From assembly GCA_023400235.1 (NCBI GenBank), contig JAEXFI010000041.1, positions 77,346-141,345 on the forward strand: a stretch of 64,000 nt of DNA, written 5' to 3'. Source of the DNA: Bacillota bacterium (GTDB lineage Bacteria > Bacillota > Clostridia > Acetivibrionales > DSM-1351). The number at the start of each line of letters is the position of its first letter. Position 1 is the first letter of the stretch. Shown here piece after piece: positions 7,083-15,981 of the stretch. The notes under the pieces were generated by a model, which saw only the letters and a list, made by a program, of their open reading frames with translations, had not been told where the DNA came from and ran no database searches. Made by a program: the position numbers and the translations under genes.

Positions 7083-8375
7083 TCAGGGCTGTTTTTTAGT
7101 GCCTGAAACTCTGGCTGACTTGAGCATAAGGCCAGTTCTCCGGATACTGACTTTCACCCTTACATTTACTCCTGCGTCCTTAAAGTGTGACAGCCAGTCA
7201 TACTTTTCCCATTCCTGTATTGTTGGAAAATAGCCTGCCAGCTTTTGACCAAATCCAAAAATGTCCGAGTTATATTGCTGCTGCACCTTTCCTATAACCT
7301 GCACCACTCGTCTCTCCAGATAGCTTTCTGCCTTGGTGCTCAGTTTTTTCACCTGTTCCTTGTCTTCGTAGTTTACTCTGCTTTGAATTGCACCTATGTC
7401 GGCTTCCATTTCAAGGTCTACATTTATGATTGGTCTGCCCTTTTTGAAATACCCTTTCACAACCGGCCTTCTGCTGGGGCGGACATTCAGCGATATTGCA
7501 TCACCTTGAGATTCCCAGTCCTCCATATCGATAATTCCCTTTTTGAATTTTCCCACTATCATCATAAAGTACCGTGTTTCCTCGGAATTAAGGCTACCTA
7601 CCATTTTACCGTCACAAAAAACCGCCGTCCCCGCATACTCTCTTTTTGCTGCTCCAGATCTTGGGATTTCACCGGGCTTGAAGGCATTATCCACCATCAG
7701 AGGAGCTTTCCCTATATATTTTTCTTCCGGCAGGTTCTTCAGCTCATTTAGTCCCGCATAGGCAGCATAGCCCTGTTCATAGGTGGACAGCAGCGATTTA
7801 TAAAATTCGTAGAAGGTGACCCGTGGAAAGAAGCTGGTATTTTCGGACTGCACTGTCATCAGTTCCAAAGACTTGGCCAGGCTTTCCCCAATATTGGACT
7901 TGTTTTCCTGTATGAATTTCTGCGCCGTACCCTGTACCACCGATATATTTACAACTCCCCGAGCCTCCCGGTATCGCGCCAGCGGAGATACATAGGCCTG
8001 CACACCTTCCTCCGCCAGCTCCTGGGAGATTATCATATTCTTCATATGCATCAGAGATACCCTCCTGGAGACGGACATGCCATACATATCCAAGGCTTCC
8101 AGTATGGAAGGAGCTTCAATTGTATCTATAATAGCGCCGGGAGTCTCATTTTTAGCTCCCATTCCACTATTCCCTTCACTCTCACCGCCCCCTCCTCCGC
8201 TGCTTTTGTAGGTGGGATACTGTATGGTCACCCTTACCTTGTTGTTTACACCCTTATCTATTCCCAAAACCAGCGCATATACCTCATCATCCACTTCTGC
8301 GGCATCATAGCACCCTGTCAGGCTTGCCACGAGCCACAGGCAGAGCAACAGCAGCAGGCTAACTCTTTTTGCCAT
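7083..8375 (-). CDS. gerC: Germinant receptor subunit C, Ger(x)C family lipoprotein
   Basis: Spore inner-membrane germinant receptor lipoprotein. The N-terminus is a lipoprotein signal, hydrophobic LLLLLCLWLVASLTG followed by the lipobox Cys (LTGC). Start at ATG 8375 (MAKRVSLLL) has SD GGGGTGG; an in-frame GTG at 8387 is less likely. The mature part of about 410 residues shows family text (EVDDEVYALVLGIDKG near the start, a long helical C-terminal third). It overlaps the end of gerB, indicating translational coupling. Subunit letter assigned by domain; germinant unknown. Confidence 0.9.
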   Translation of the reverse strand: MAKRVSLLLLLCLWLVASLTGCYDAAEVDDEVYALVLGIDKGVNNKVRVTIQYPTYKSSGGGGGESEGNSGMGAKNETPGAIIDTIEAPSILEALDMYGMSVSRRVSLMHMKNMIISQELAEEGVQAYVSPLARYREARGVVNISVVQGTAQKFIQENKSNIGESLAKSLELMTVQSENTSFFPRVTFYEFYKSLLSTYEQGYAAYAGLNELKNLPEEKYIGKAPLMVDNAFKPGEIPRSGAAKREYAGTAVFCDGKMVGSLNSEETRYFMMIVGKFKKGIIDMEDWESQGDAISLNVRPSRRPVVKGYFKKGRPIINVDLEMEADIGAIQSRVNYEDKEQVKKLSTKAESYLERRVVQVIGKVQQQYNSDIFGFGQKLAGYFPTIQEWEKYDWLSHFKDAGVNVRVKVSIRRTGLMLKSARVSGTKKQP

Positions 8376-9471
8376 TGTGCAATCCACCCCTTTTCCTGAA
8401 AATCACCGCCAGCAGCAGTATGGCTATGGGAGCAAGATATATAAAAAAGCCGCTGTACTGCCTTATAAAGTGTATGTTCACCTGGACAACCTCCGGCATG
8501 TTTTCAGGTATAAGGGCAACCATGAACAGAATGAAGCTGAAGGGAAATATCAGCGGCCTGTGGCCGGGAATCCGAAATGCTTTTGTATATATATCTATGG
8601 TCAGGTAAAAAGCGATGGACACTGTAACAAGTGAGGCTATGACCCAGGCAAACAGGAATATTGACTCCAGCCTCTGTACGAACCTGTTGAAATAAATGGC
8701 TCTGGAAAGTTCGAACAGGCTGGACAGATTTTCACTTCCTACAGTATACTGGAATGCCAGAATATTGCACAATATATTTGTACTGAAGGTCAGTCCGGAA
8801 ATGAGAATACTGCTGTACCCGGCTCTTTTAAAAATTTTCAGCCCATGGACAGAGTTTATTATAAATGCCAGTATTACAACCTCATCATATGCCGAGCTTC
8901 GCAACATTCCGGTAACTATGGTTTTTTTGAGCCCATACCCAAGGTAGGGCTTCATATAGTCAAGATCGTAGTTTGGACTGGCTAGTATCAATATTAACAG
9001 TATTCCTATTATAACCGGTACAAAAAATATGGCAGATATCCTGGCTATGCCCTCTAGCCCGTGATAGGCAACTATTGCACATACCGCTATAAATCCAAAT
9101 ATTAAAACACTGGGTGGAGTGTAGGGAAGGTTATACGCCTTTATCATTTCAATGAATTCCCTTATACTGGAGGCAGCATAAAAAATCATATAGGCTGAAA
9201 AGGCCAGGGTCAGTACTTTTCCTGCCACCCGCCCTATTACAGCCTCAAAAATTTGCGTTATGTCCATGTCCGGAAACCTTTTTAACAATAAAAATATAAA
9301 GGAAAACATAACCAGACTGGTCAGGCAGGAGATAAGAGTGCCGTACCAGCCCGAGGTGCCTTCAATCTTCACAATGACGGCTATACTTGTATAAAATATT
9401 TTTGTAACCATCATTATGGAGGTCAGGCACACAGCCTCATAGGTTCCTATATATCCCTGCCTGTTATTCAT
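8359..9471 (-). CDS. gerB: Germinant receptor subunit B, GerAB/spore germination permease
   Basis: Amino acid-permease-like membrane subunit (APC superfamily) believed to form the germinant-binding site in the spore inner membrane. About ten hydrophobic segments are visible, starting YIGTYEAVCLTSIMMVTKIF, with the usual length near 370. Start taken at ATG 9471 (MNNRQGYIG), with purine-rich AGGATAAGG upstream; an in-frame ATG at 9483 is possible. It overlaps gerA at its start and gerC at its end, a tightly coupled A-B-C order. Confidence 0.9.
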   Translation of the reverse strand: MNNRQGYIGTYEAVCLTSIMMVTKIFYTSIAVIVKIEGTSGWYGTLISCLTSLVMFSFIFLLLKRFPDMDITQIFEAVIGRVAGKVLTLAFSAYMIFYAASSIREFIEMIKAYNLPYTPPSVLIFGFIAVCAIVAYHGLEGIARISAIFFVPVIIGILLILILASPNYDLDYMKPYLGYGLKKTIVTGMLRSSAYDEVVILAFIINSVHGLKIFKRAGYSSILISGLTFSTNILCNILAFQYTVGSENLSSLFELSRAIYFNRFVQRLESIFLFAWVIASLVTVSIAFYLTIDIYTKAFRIPGHRPLIFPFSFILFMVALIPENMPEVVQVNIHFIRQYSGFFIYLAPIAILLLAVIFRKRGGLHNGKKS

Positions 9472-11302
9472 CCTTATCCTCATCCTCCCCTGCTTTTTTG
9501 TCAGTGCCCCTCATATTCTCCGCAGGGGGCTCCTTTACCCACTTTCTGGATATCTCCGGCTGCCTTGTAACATCCAGAGGATTTACATTGTCAGGCCGTA
9601 ATTCCTGCATCCACACCGGCCTTCTGATAATGATATCGTTGCTGTTTTTAAGCTTCGGCGCAAAATAGTTCAGCATGGGAACCCCGAAGGATTTGGTGCA
9701 GGCCAGCATGACAGTAAGCACTACTATTCCGAGGGATATTCCGTAAAATCCTAGAAATGCCCCCAGCACAATGTATATCAGCCTCATTATCCTTGCAGCG
9801 AAGGCTATACTGAAATCAGGTATGGCAAAATTGCCCAGACCGGTTATGGCAACTATAATTATGAGCACAGGGCTCACCAGGTTTGCCTGGACAGCGGCCT
9901 GCCCCAGAATAAGCGCCCCTATGATGCCTATTGTGTTGCCGATAATCCCAGGTATTCTGATACCCGCCTCCCGTATGAGCTCAAAGGAAACCTCCATAAG
10001 CAATACCTCCAGTATTGTGGGAAACGGAACATTTTCACGGGCCTTTGCTATGGCTATCAACAGGTCTGTAGGTATCATTTCCCTGTGAAAATTTGTGAGA
10101 GCTACGTACAACCCGGGAATAAAGGTGGCGATAAACACTGCAAATATTCTAATAAACCTCAGAAGTGTTCCGTACTGCCATCTTAGCGTGGCATCCTCAG
10201 GAGTATGAAACATAGTCGTCAGGGATACAGGCACCACCAGGGCAAAGGGTGTCCCGTCGGCAATTATGACCGCCTTGCCCTCCACAAGATGCGAGGCTGC
10301 CTTGTCCGGCCTTTCTGTGGACATTATCGTAGGAACAATGGACCAGGGATTTTCCTCTATAAATTGCTCAAGAATCCCGCTTCCGGCTATGAAGTCCGTA
10401 TCAAGGCTGGTTATTCTTCTTTTTACTTCCTCCACTATGGCAGGATTTATTAAGCCGTCTATATACATAACCGCACATTGGTTGTTGTTCCTGACGCCAA
10501 TCTTAAGGAATTCCGTTGATAAATCCTTATTTTTTATTATCCTTCGCACAAGAGTCACATTTGTTCTCAGGTTTTCCGTAAAACCCTCCTGTGAGCCCCG
10601 GACCACCCCCTCTGTCTGAGGAGTGCTTACAGAGCGCTTTTCGAAGCCCTTGGTCTCGCTGGAAATACAGTAGTTACAGCCCTCTATAAAAAGGCAGGTG
10701 TTTCCCACCAGAATCTCATATATCATTTCCTCAGAATCAGTTATCTTGGTTGCCTGATTGGTCTGCAGCACCTGCCCGATTATTTTATCCAGGCTGCACT
10801 CCCCCTCCTGATATTCATTTTTAAATAAAAGCGGCTTTATTATGAAATCATTAATGGTAATCCGGTCCACCATTCCATCCATGTATGAGATAAAGGCTCT
10901 CAGCTGACCTCCCACAGTGAACTCCCTGATGATTATGTCCTTGTTGTTCTCAGAGTTGAAGGCTTTCTTTACCAGAGCAATATTCTCATCAAGGTTAACC
11001 GACAGCTTTTTATCAGTAGTCTTATCTTTACGGGTACCTTTTGAGTCACCGTCCATGCCTTTTTCCTTATATTTATATCTATGTGCTTCCCCATTGCTGT
11101 CCTGGGCCCGTTCCTTTTTTTTGCTCATTTCAGAAACCGGTCTGGGCTTTTTTATGCCTCTGGCCTTATGCTCTATTCCCTTTATCTCCCGGGACTTTCT
11201 AGTCTCCTCTTCTGTTTCAGGAATATAGAAGGTGTCAATATTTTTGGGTTTTGTATAGGTCAAAAGCGTAAAAAGGCTCTTAATCCGGTTTTTTTCAGCC
11301 AT
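9464..11302 (-). CDS. gerA: Germinant receptor subunit A, GerA/SpoVAF family
   Basis: Receptor subunit with a large hydrophilic N-terminal region and about five membrane helices in the C-terminal third (for example FIRIFAVFIATFIPGLYVAL). Family motifs include ENPWSIVPTIMSTERPD-like and EVLLMEVSFELIREAGIRIP. The first 130 residues are lysine- and glutamate-rich and poorly conserved, longer than in Bacillus GerAA. Start at 11302 (MAEKNRIKS), directly after SD AGGAGG; the upstream in-frame ATG overlaps the SD itself. First gene of the operon. Confidence 0.92.
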   Translation of the reverse strand: MAEKNRIKSLFTLLTYTKPKNIDTFYIPETEEETRKSREIKGIEHKARGIKKPRPVSEMSKKKERAQDSNGEAHRYKYKEKGMDGDSKGTRKDKTTDKKLSVNLDENIALVKKAFNSENNKDIIIREFTVGGQLRAFISYMDGMVDRITINDFIIKPLLFKNEYQEGECSLDKIIGQVLQTNQATKITDSEEMIYEILVGNTCLFIEGCNYCISSETKGFEKRSVSTPQTEGVVRGSQEGFTENLRTNVTLVRRIIKNKDLSTEFLKIGVRNNNQCAVMYIDGLINPAIVEEVKRRITSLDTDFIAGSGILEQFIEENPWSIVPTIMSTERPDKAASHLVEGKAVIIADGTPFALVVPVSLTTMFHTPEDATLRWQYGTLLRFIRIFAVFIATFIPGLYVALTNFHREMIPTDLLIAIAKARENVPFPTILEVLLMEVSFELIREAGIRIPGIIGNTIGIIGALILGQAAVQANLVSPVLIIIVAITGLGNFAIPDFSIAFAARIMRLIYIVLGAFLGFYGISLGIVVLTVMLACTKSFGVPMLNYFAPKLKNSNDIIIRRPVWMQELRPDNVNPLDVTRQPEISRKWVKEPPAENMRGTDKKAGEDEDKDE

Positions 11303-11398
11303 AAATTCCTCCTGCATACAATTATTAATAGCATTTCCAAAGCCTATTAAAATATCATTGCTAGAGAGTTGAATATTTTACCTTTGCTGGACAAGGAC

Positions 11399-11449
11399 AA
11401 AAAGGCGCACATGGAAAATAATCCTGTTATTTTCCATGTGCGCCTTTTT
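11399..11449. terminator. Very strong bidirectional terminator between the ger operon and the LoaP locus
   Basis: A perfect 23-bp stem (arms 11399-11421 and 11427-11449, core GGCGCACATGG) with loop TCCTG, flanked by A5 and T5. It would end the minus-strand transcript from 11540-13105 before gerA. A terminator this strong is of interest downstream of a LoaP-linked gene, since LoaP acts as a processive antiterminator. Confidence 0.9.
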
Positions 11450-11539
11450 AATAGACAAATTTGAATTCCATTTTGTCTGTGTTTAGCTTATTTAAATGGC
11501 TTCAGCTTTTTCCACCGCAATAAAATCAAGTAGCTATCC

Positions 11540-13105
11540 TCACTTGTACAGCGTCATTGCAAAAATATGCATATTTGAGCATTCCGGCAAGGTAATGCTG
11601 CTCAAGTTTTTTTCTTCCCGTGCAGGCCGGACCAATGCAAAGAGGTTATAGGATTCCAGATAGCCCCGGCCTTCGTTCTTGTTATAGACCTTTCCTCTCC
11701 ATATGAGTTTATCATCATACAGGGGCTCTCTGTTTTGCCAGTCACTGAAGTTTATTTGAATGGTTTCGCTTTCTCCGTCAGCATAATTCAACTTAATATT
11801 CTCGATAAAATTTCCCCATTCACAGGAGCCCATAAGCATTATACCCTTATAACCTTTAGAAGGAATTGCAATAACCTGACCACTGCAAGATACATTGTCA
11901 CAGCAGGCATCTTCAAGCTTTGGAAAAGTGAAGCTCATATTTCCAAGGGAGACAAGCCTCTCACTTGGAGCTTCCCGGGAGATAAAATAGTGCCCTGTCC
12001 CGGTGAAATCCGCGGCACAGTCATTGGATGCCGCGCTGTGGAAGGCTATATTATTGCAGTAGTCCTTTAAATCAATATATGTATACTTTATATCTTTAAT
12101 AGTCTTTTCAATATCAGAGGCCAATGCTTTGTGCTCCCCACGGTAATCCATCTTACCGTCTACGGCCTGCTGAAGACTTTTGTAAATCTCCCTTTCTTCC
12201 TTCAATATATCCCCCAGGGTCTTTTGGGCCCTGTCATACACTCCCTGGTTAAAGCTGGTGTAGAACCCTTTTAAAAGCCAGCTTATGGCAACCTTCCATT
12301 TGCTGCACGCATATAGGAGGTCCTTCTCAAGCTTATCCAGCTGGGGCGTCTGCAGTTCCTGGTTTATGTGATTAATAAACTGAGAGTAAAGATACCTTGC
12401 GCCCGCCACATATACCAGATTCCTGTAAAACAGGGAACCCCAGATATCAGGTCTGGCATTTTTGAATTCCTCTTCAAAATCGAAACGTGTATTGAAATCT
12501 GCCAGAAAGCGTTCCATATTTTCAAACATGTCAGAGCTGCTTATTTTATTAACCGAATGGGCTAGAATTTTTCTATAGTCCAATTTTTCCTGCTGCTCCC
12601 GCGGCTGGAAGGTGGAATAAAAGGCAAAGCCGTTTTCATATTGTGAATAGGGCAGATAAAAGAGCTCCAGTCCGCGCACCGGGTCAAGACAGGTTATTTT
12701 ATTTTCATCGTCTATATCCACTGCCAGACAGGTATGTCCGAAGCTTAGAATCTGATAATTTGTGCTCCAGGGACACCAATATGTATTAATCGAGAAGGCA
12801 GTGGGATGTCCAAGCTTTTGCTGCTCCCTTATTATTTCAACAATTTGCCATGCTGATTCAGCCTTTAATGTTAATATATCTACTCCGCAATATTTTTCCA
12901 GCAAACTGCGGGTATTGGTATTCCCGGTGGCAATATACGGGCCCATGGTGGCAGGCTGTCCGTCACCCGGCTGATGATACTGGAAATTAAAGGCTTCTGA
13001 AAACGCCAGTTGATATTCTCTCTTGAAGAATCCGGCAACAGTAAAAAATACATCTTCTTTGCAGTTCAAACCATCAATATGCAACGGCTGAATATCTAAC
13101 AACAT
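11540..13105 (-). CDS. BtrH-like (C39-fold) protein, copy 1
   Basis: 521 residues resembling the butirosin-H N-terminal (BtrH_N) family, papain-like proteins in natural product clusters; BtrH itself transfers an acyl side chain from a carrier protein. Possible catalytic set: Cys15 in LNCKEDVFF, His124 in FGHTCLAVDID and Asp141 in CLDP. The order Y-x-C-P-W...H...V-x-I-D...DP matches the protein at 14970-15953, so the two are paralogues. The C-terminal half (about 230-521) has no recognised domain. Start at ATG 13105 with SD GAGGTG; an upstream extension of 30 residues lacks support. Own promoter at 13167-13195. Substrate unknown; no carrier protein or synthetase lies nearby. Confidence 0.6.
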   Translation of the reverse strand: MLLDIQPLHIDGLNCKEDVFFTVAGFFKREYQLAFSEAFNFQYHQPGDGQPATMGPYIATGNTNTRSLLEKYCGVDILTLKAESAWQIVEIIREQQKLGHPTAFSINTYWCPWSTNYQILSFGHTCLAVDIDDENKITCLDPVRGLELFYLPYSQYENGFAFYSTFQPREQQEKLDYRKILAHSVNKISSSDMFENMERFLADFNTRFDFEEEFKNARPDIWGSLFYRNLVYVAGARYLYSQFINHINQELQTPQLDKLEKDLLYACSKWKVAISWLLKGFYTSFNQGVYDRAQKTLGDILKEEREIYKSLQQAVDGKMDYRGEHKALASDIEKTIKDIKYTYIDLKDYCNNIAFHSAASNDCAADFTGTGHYFISREAPSERLVSLGNMSFTFPKLEDACCDNVSCSGQVIAIPSKGYKGIMLMGSCEWGNFIENIKLNYADGESETIQINFSDWQNREPLYDDKLIWRGKVYNKNEGRGYLESYNLFALVRPAREEKNLSSITLPECSNMHIFAMTLYK

Positions 13106-13137
13106 TCTTTTCACCTCATTAACAGTATTGACACAAT

Positions 13138-13195
13138 AAATGTAATATAATAACATTTCATAAATATTATTACATTTAATCGTCTTTTTTGTCAA
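13138..13195 (-). promoter_or_regulatory. Promoter with overlapping inverted repeat upstream of BtrH-like copy 1
   Basis: Minus strand: TTGACA (13195-13190), 17-bp spacer, TAATAA (13172-13167). Perfect 10-bp inverted arms AAATGTAATA (13138-13147) and TATTACATTT (13168-13177) cover the -10 and the start region, looking like an operator. A second small palindrome TATTG-ACA-CAATA lies at 13126-13138. The other 260 bp up to the loaP stop hold nothing I recognise. Confidence 0.55.
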
Positions 13196-13444
13196 TATTT
13201 AAATAATTTTGAGGTTACTGAAATTACGGTTATGATTATTCAATTTCCTGCCTGTCATGTAAAAACTGAGGGTACACGGCGATGGATTTGCATGCACAGC
13301 TATGTCCAAATGCATTATAATATTTACACATTTTCTCAGTAGCTTCCATTCAAATATCTTCACAGCATAGTATGTAAGCATTAATTATAGCTCTCTTACA
13401 AGTAATTTATTAAAAATCTCCCGGTAAGTGAAAATAACCAATTA

Positions 13445-14014
13445 TTACAATGAAAACAAGTTAAAATCGTCTTTACTTTCCTGAGTTATCACCTTTGACA
13501 TAATTTCTAACGAAACACTTACCCGTCTGATATCCCCAAGATACATTATTTCAATTTCGGCTCGCCTTTTATGCCTGTCAATCTTTTTTATGATGCTCTC
13601 CTTTCCCTTCAGAGGGCCAGAATTTATATACATTCTGTCACCGATTATAAACCCTTTGGATTCTTCTGCAATGTATCTATCATTACAAAACCCTAACAGA
13701 TATTTTTTTTCTTCATCACTTAATGTCATATAATTACTGTTTTTATTTCCAACCAATTTAAAAATGTATTTTGAAAATCTTGTATATTTGTATGCATCGG
13801 TTATAAATTTCTTTTCCTCCAAATCAGAATCAGTAAAAACATAGCCTGGAAACATAGGTTTTAAGTCTTTTCGTATTAATTTTGAACTCTTAAAAGTTAA
13901 TTCAATCTGGGGTATAAATGCAATAGATTCTTCCTTGTTAAATAATTTATTAAGAAAATCACATGCCTTTTGTTCATGCCCTGTTTGTACATTAAATATA
14001 AACCAATTACTCAT
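13445..14014 (-). CDS. loaP: LoaP, NusG-family processive antiterminator
   Basis: 189-residue NusG paralogue. NGN domain at about 1-110 (MSNWFIFNVQTGHEQKA, MFPGYVF) and KOW domain at about 125-175 (GDRMYINSGPLKGKES...). LoaP proteins of Firmicutes bind RNA polymerase and a leader RNA hairpin so that transcription passes terminators in long secondary-metabolite operons. It is not the housekeeping NusG, which lies with secE/rplK in other genomes. SD GAGGAG before ATG. The next gene on the strand is the BtrH-like protein, a small target compared with known LoaP operons. Confidence 0.8.
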   Translation of the reverse strand: MSNWFIFNVQTGHEQKACDFLNKLFNKEESIAFIPQIELTFKSSKLIRKDLKPMFPGYVFTDSDLEEKKFITDAYKYTRFSKYIFKLVGNKNSNYMTLSDEEKKYLLGFCNDRYIAEESKGFIIGDRMYINSGPLKGKESIIKKIDRHKRRAEIEIMYLGDIRRVSVSLEIMSKVITQESKDDFNLFSL

Positions 14015-14359
14015 ATTGTTTTCTCCTCTTGTATAATCACCTTGCTCAAGTTTATTATTAGACCTAAATCAGGCTTATCACATCAGTGTGATATACCAAT
14101 TTGAGTTTTAGTCATTATTAAACCTCATAAACCCTAATGTAGGCTTTAAAGACTTTAAATGCAATTCTGACATACAGACTCAATACAAAAATAAAGCCCC
14201 ACCATCAACTTAAATGAGGCAAGCCCCTTTAAATACAAAGCTTATATCTTCTCGTGGTATAACTTTACATAAAGGAACTTCAAAACCGATATCACCAGAT
14301 TTTTCGATTAAATTTGATTATATCCTCCAAGTTTTCACTTTTTACGATCTATATTGTAT

Positions 14360-14389
14360 ATATTAAACTAGTTATCTAATTTTTGTCAA
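14360..14389 (-). promoter_or_regulatory. Likely loaP promoter
   Basis: Minus strand TTGACA (14389-14384), 18-bp spacer and TAATAT (14365-14360). This predicts a leader of about 340 nt before loaP. The leader contains an SD-like GGAGG followed by a startless 33-codon open frame (14210-14311) and no obvious hairpin terminator. Confidence 0.5.
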
Positions 14390-14429
14390 CTATAACTATG
14401 TTTGTACAATTTTCAATAACTATGTAATT

Positions 14430-14607
14430 ATAGAACGCTCTGGAATTAGAGCTCGATGACAGCCTCAGATACACTAAGAACAACTAAGAAAGCAAAAGTA
14501 GCATACCCGTCCAAGATAGCTACGCCAAGAAAACAGTATTCAATGAATATGACGAGATTAAATTGGATAAACATCGAGGCGGAGAAGGCGATTTTGAACA
14601 GCTATAG
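14430..14607 (+). pseudogene. Possible decayed coding fragment
   Basis: In one plus-strand frame, a protein-like stretch (…LELELDDSLRYTKNN) meets a stop at 14485-14487 and continues in the same frame for 39 codons (ESKSSIPVQDSYAKK…GGEGDFEQL) to a second stop at 14607. No SD or start is seen. It looks like the C-terminal end of a lost gene, family unknown. It sits in the disordered 950-bp gap between loaP and the second BtrH-like gene, consistent with past rearrangement. Confidence 0.25.
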
Positions 14608-14969
14608 TAACATCAAAAAATATGTCAGGTATTCTTGAGTCAATTCATTTAATCCTGGGGAGCTTGGACAATAGATACAACAAATACATATATGGATTGA
14701 ATTGAATTGATTTGCTTTTGCTGATTCGATCATACTGTATACAATGGCGCTCAATCAGTTCATACATACCATTTATTCCTATAAGCCTAATAAAATTCTT
14801 GTAATTTTTTACAAAATAACTTATAATTTAAGTAAATTTATATACATTATTGGTAAATTTTGTCGCTTAAGATATTCAGGAGGATAGACACCTCATAAAA
14901 GGTACTATAGTCCATCTAACCTGACTCATCTTAACCCATGCTAATATATCATAATAGGAGACTCACGCC
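14608..14969. other. Intergenic region upstream of BtrH-like copy 2
   Basis: AT-rich, no gene seen. Near its end an AGGAGG at 14877-14882 is followed by ACACCTC, giving a small hairpin that could bury this extra SD-like sequence. The true SD GGAG lies about 9 nt before the start at 14970. Confidence 0.3.
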
Positions 14970-15953
14970 ATGTTGAAGAATACGGATTACGCAAAGGTTA
15001 ACAGGCCCCGTGGAGATAATTTTCCAAGCAGATATTGTTTTTATGATTGCGTGGCTACATATGCAAAAAGTATAAACCGCAATTTTGAGCTGTGCTTTCT
15101 CAGTTCCTGGGAGTTTAAATATATAAATGACCCCAGTAGGGATATCTCCCAAAACCTTCTATTGTCAAGCGATTATCTGAAGGATTTGAAAAAACATCAC
15201 GGGATTACAATAGATTTTTATTATGAAGAAAAAGATAACCGTTCTCTATTGCTGGATCTGATGTTTAAAAATTTATTTATTATACTGAAGATAGATGCGT
15301 ATTACCTTCCATGGGATCTGTCATATAAAAAAGATCACCTCCCGCACTATGCCATAGCTGTGAAGATTGACCCGGTTACAAAAGAGCTGATCGTTACCGA
15401 TCCTTATTATGATCAGGCAAATGTATCTTTAGGGGTGCTGAATGAAGCAATTGGCATGATTGAAGGAATTATAACCGCAGGCTGCACTGCTGCCCCAAAA
15501 CTGAAACCAGCTGAAGCACTTATTTTTAATATAAAGAAGAGATTTGAGCTGGTAGACGGTAAAAACTCTTTTCAGATGATCGAAGCTTTTGCCAATGATA
15601 TCAGCGTTCTTGTAGATCGGCAGTTTCAGCTGCATGCTTCCTCTGTGATAGATATTGGAAGCGATAAGCTAAAAAGTATTCTCATTGATATATATGAAAG
15701 ACGGCAGGATTTCTTCGTCTTGCTGGAATTTTCCCTTAGAACCCTAACACAGGTGAAAAACAACCACGCCAAGTATTTCCTTGGGAAAATGCTGGATATA
15801 ATAAATCGTTGGAATATCGTTCAGCTTATATATGTAAAAGCCGTTATTTCAAATAATTCGTCCCTGACCGCTACTTTAAAGGATAGAATACTTTTTTTAG
15901 CCGAGGCTGAACGCCTGTTAAGCCAAGAGCTGATAGAGTTTTGGGGTTCATAA
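14970..15953 (+). CDS. BtrH-like (C39-fold) protein, copy 2
   Basis: 327-residue BtrH_N-type protein, paralogous to the gene at 11540-13105 but on the other strand and about 200 residues shorter. Candidate catalytic residues: Cys23 or Cys27 in RYCFYDCVATYAKS, His126 in HLPHYAIAVKID, Asp144 in VTDPYYD. Motif Y-Y-L-P-W before the histidine parallels Y-W-C-P-W in copy 1. The C-terminal third is helical. No signal peptide, so cytoplasmic. SD GGAG at suitable spacing. Probably an acyl- or aminoacyl-transferase or cysteine hydrolase on an unknown substrate; the family link is moderate. Confidence 0.55.
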   Translation: MLKNTDYAKVNRPRGDNFPSRYCFYDCVATYAKSINRNFELCFLSSWEFKYINDPSRDISQNLLLSSDYLKDLKKHHGITIDFYYEEKDNRSLLLDLMFKNLFIILKIDAYYLPWDLSYKKDHLPHYAIAVKIDPVTKELIVTDPYYDQANVSLGVLNEAIGMIEGIITAGCTAAPKLKPAEALIFNIKKRFELVDGKNSFQMIEAFANDISVLVDRQFQLHASSVIDIGSDKLKSILIDIYERRQDFFVLLEFSLRTLTQVKNNHAKYFLGKMLDIINRWNIVQLIYVKAVISNNSSLTATLKDRILFLAEAERLLSQELIEFWGS

Positions 15954-15981
15954 GGGACTTTGTGTATTTGCTATTACAACG

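Noticed and set aside
14210..14311. 33-codon open frame in the loaP leader (…GDIGFEVPLCKV…)
   Set aside because: No usable start codon near the SD-like GGAGG; may be a relic, not supported as a gene. Its ACCACGA is not in the same hairpin context as the anf loops.
14456..14638. 60-codon plus-strand gene downstream of the loaP promoter
   Set aside because: No SD and basic, low-information composition; another frame over the same DNA looks more protein-like but is broken by a stop.
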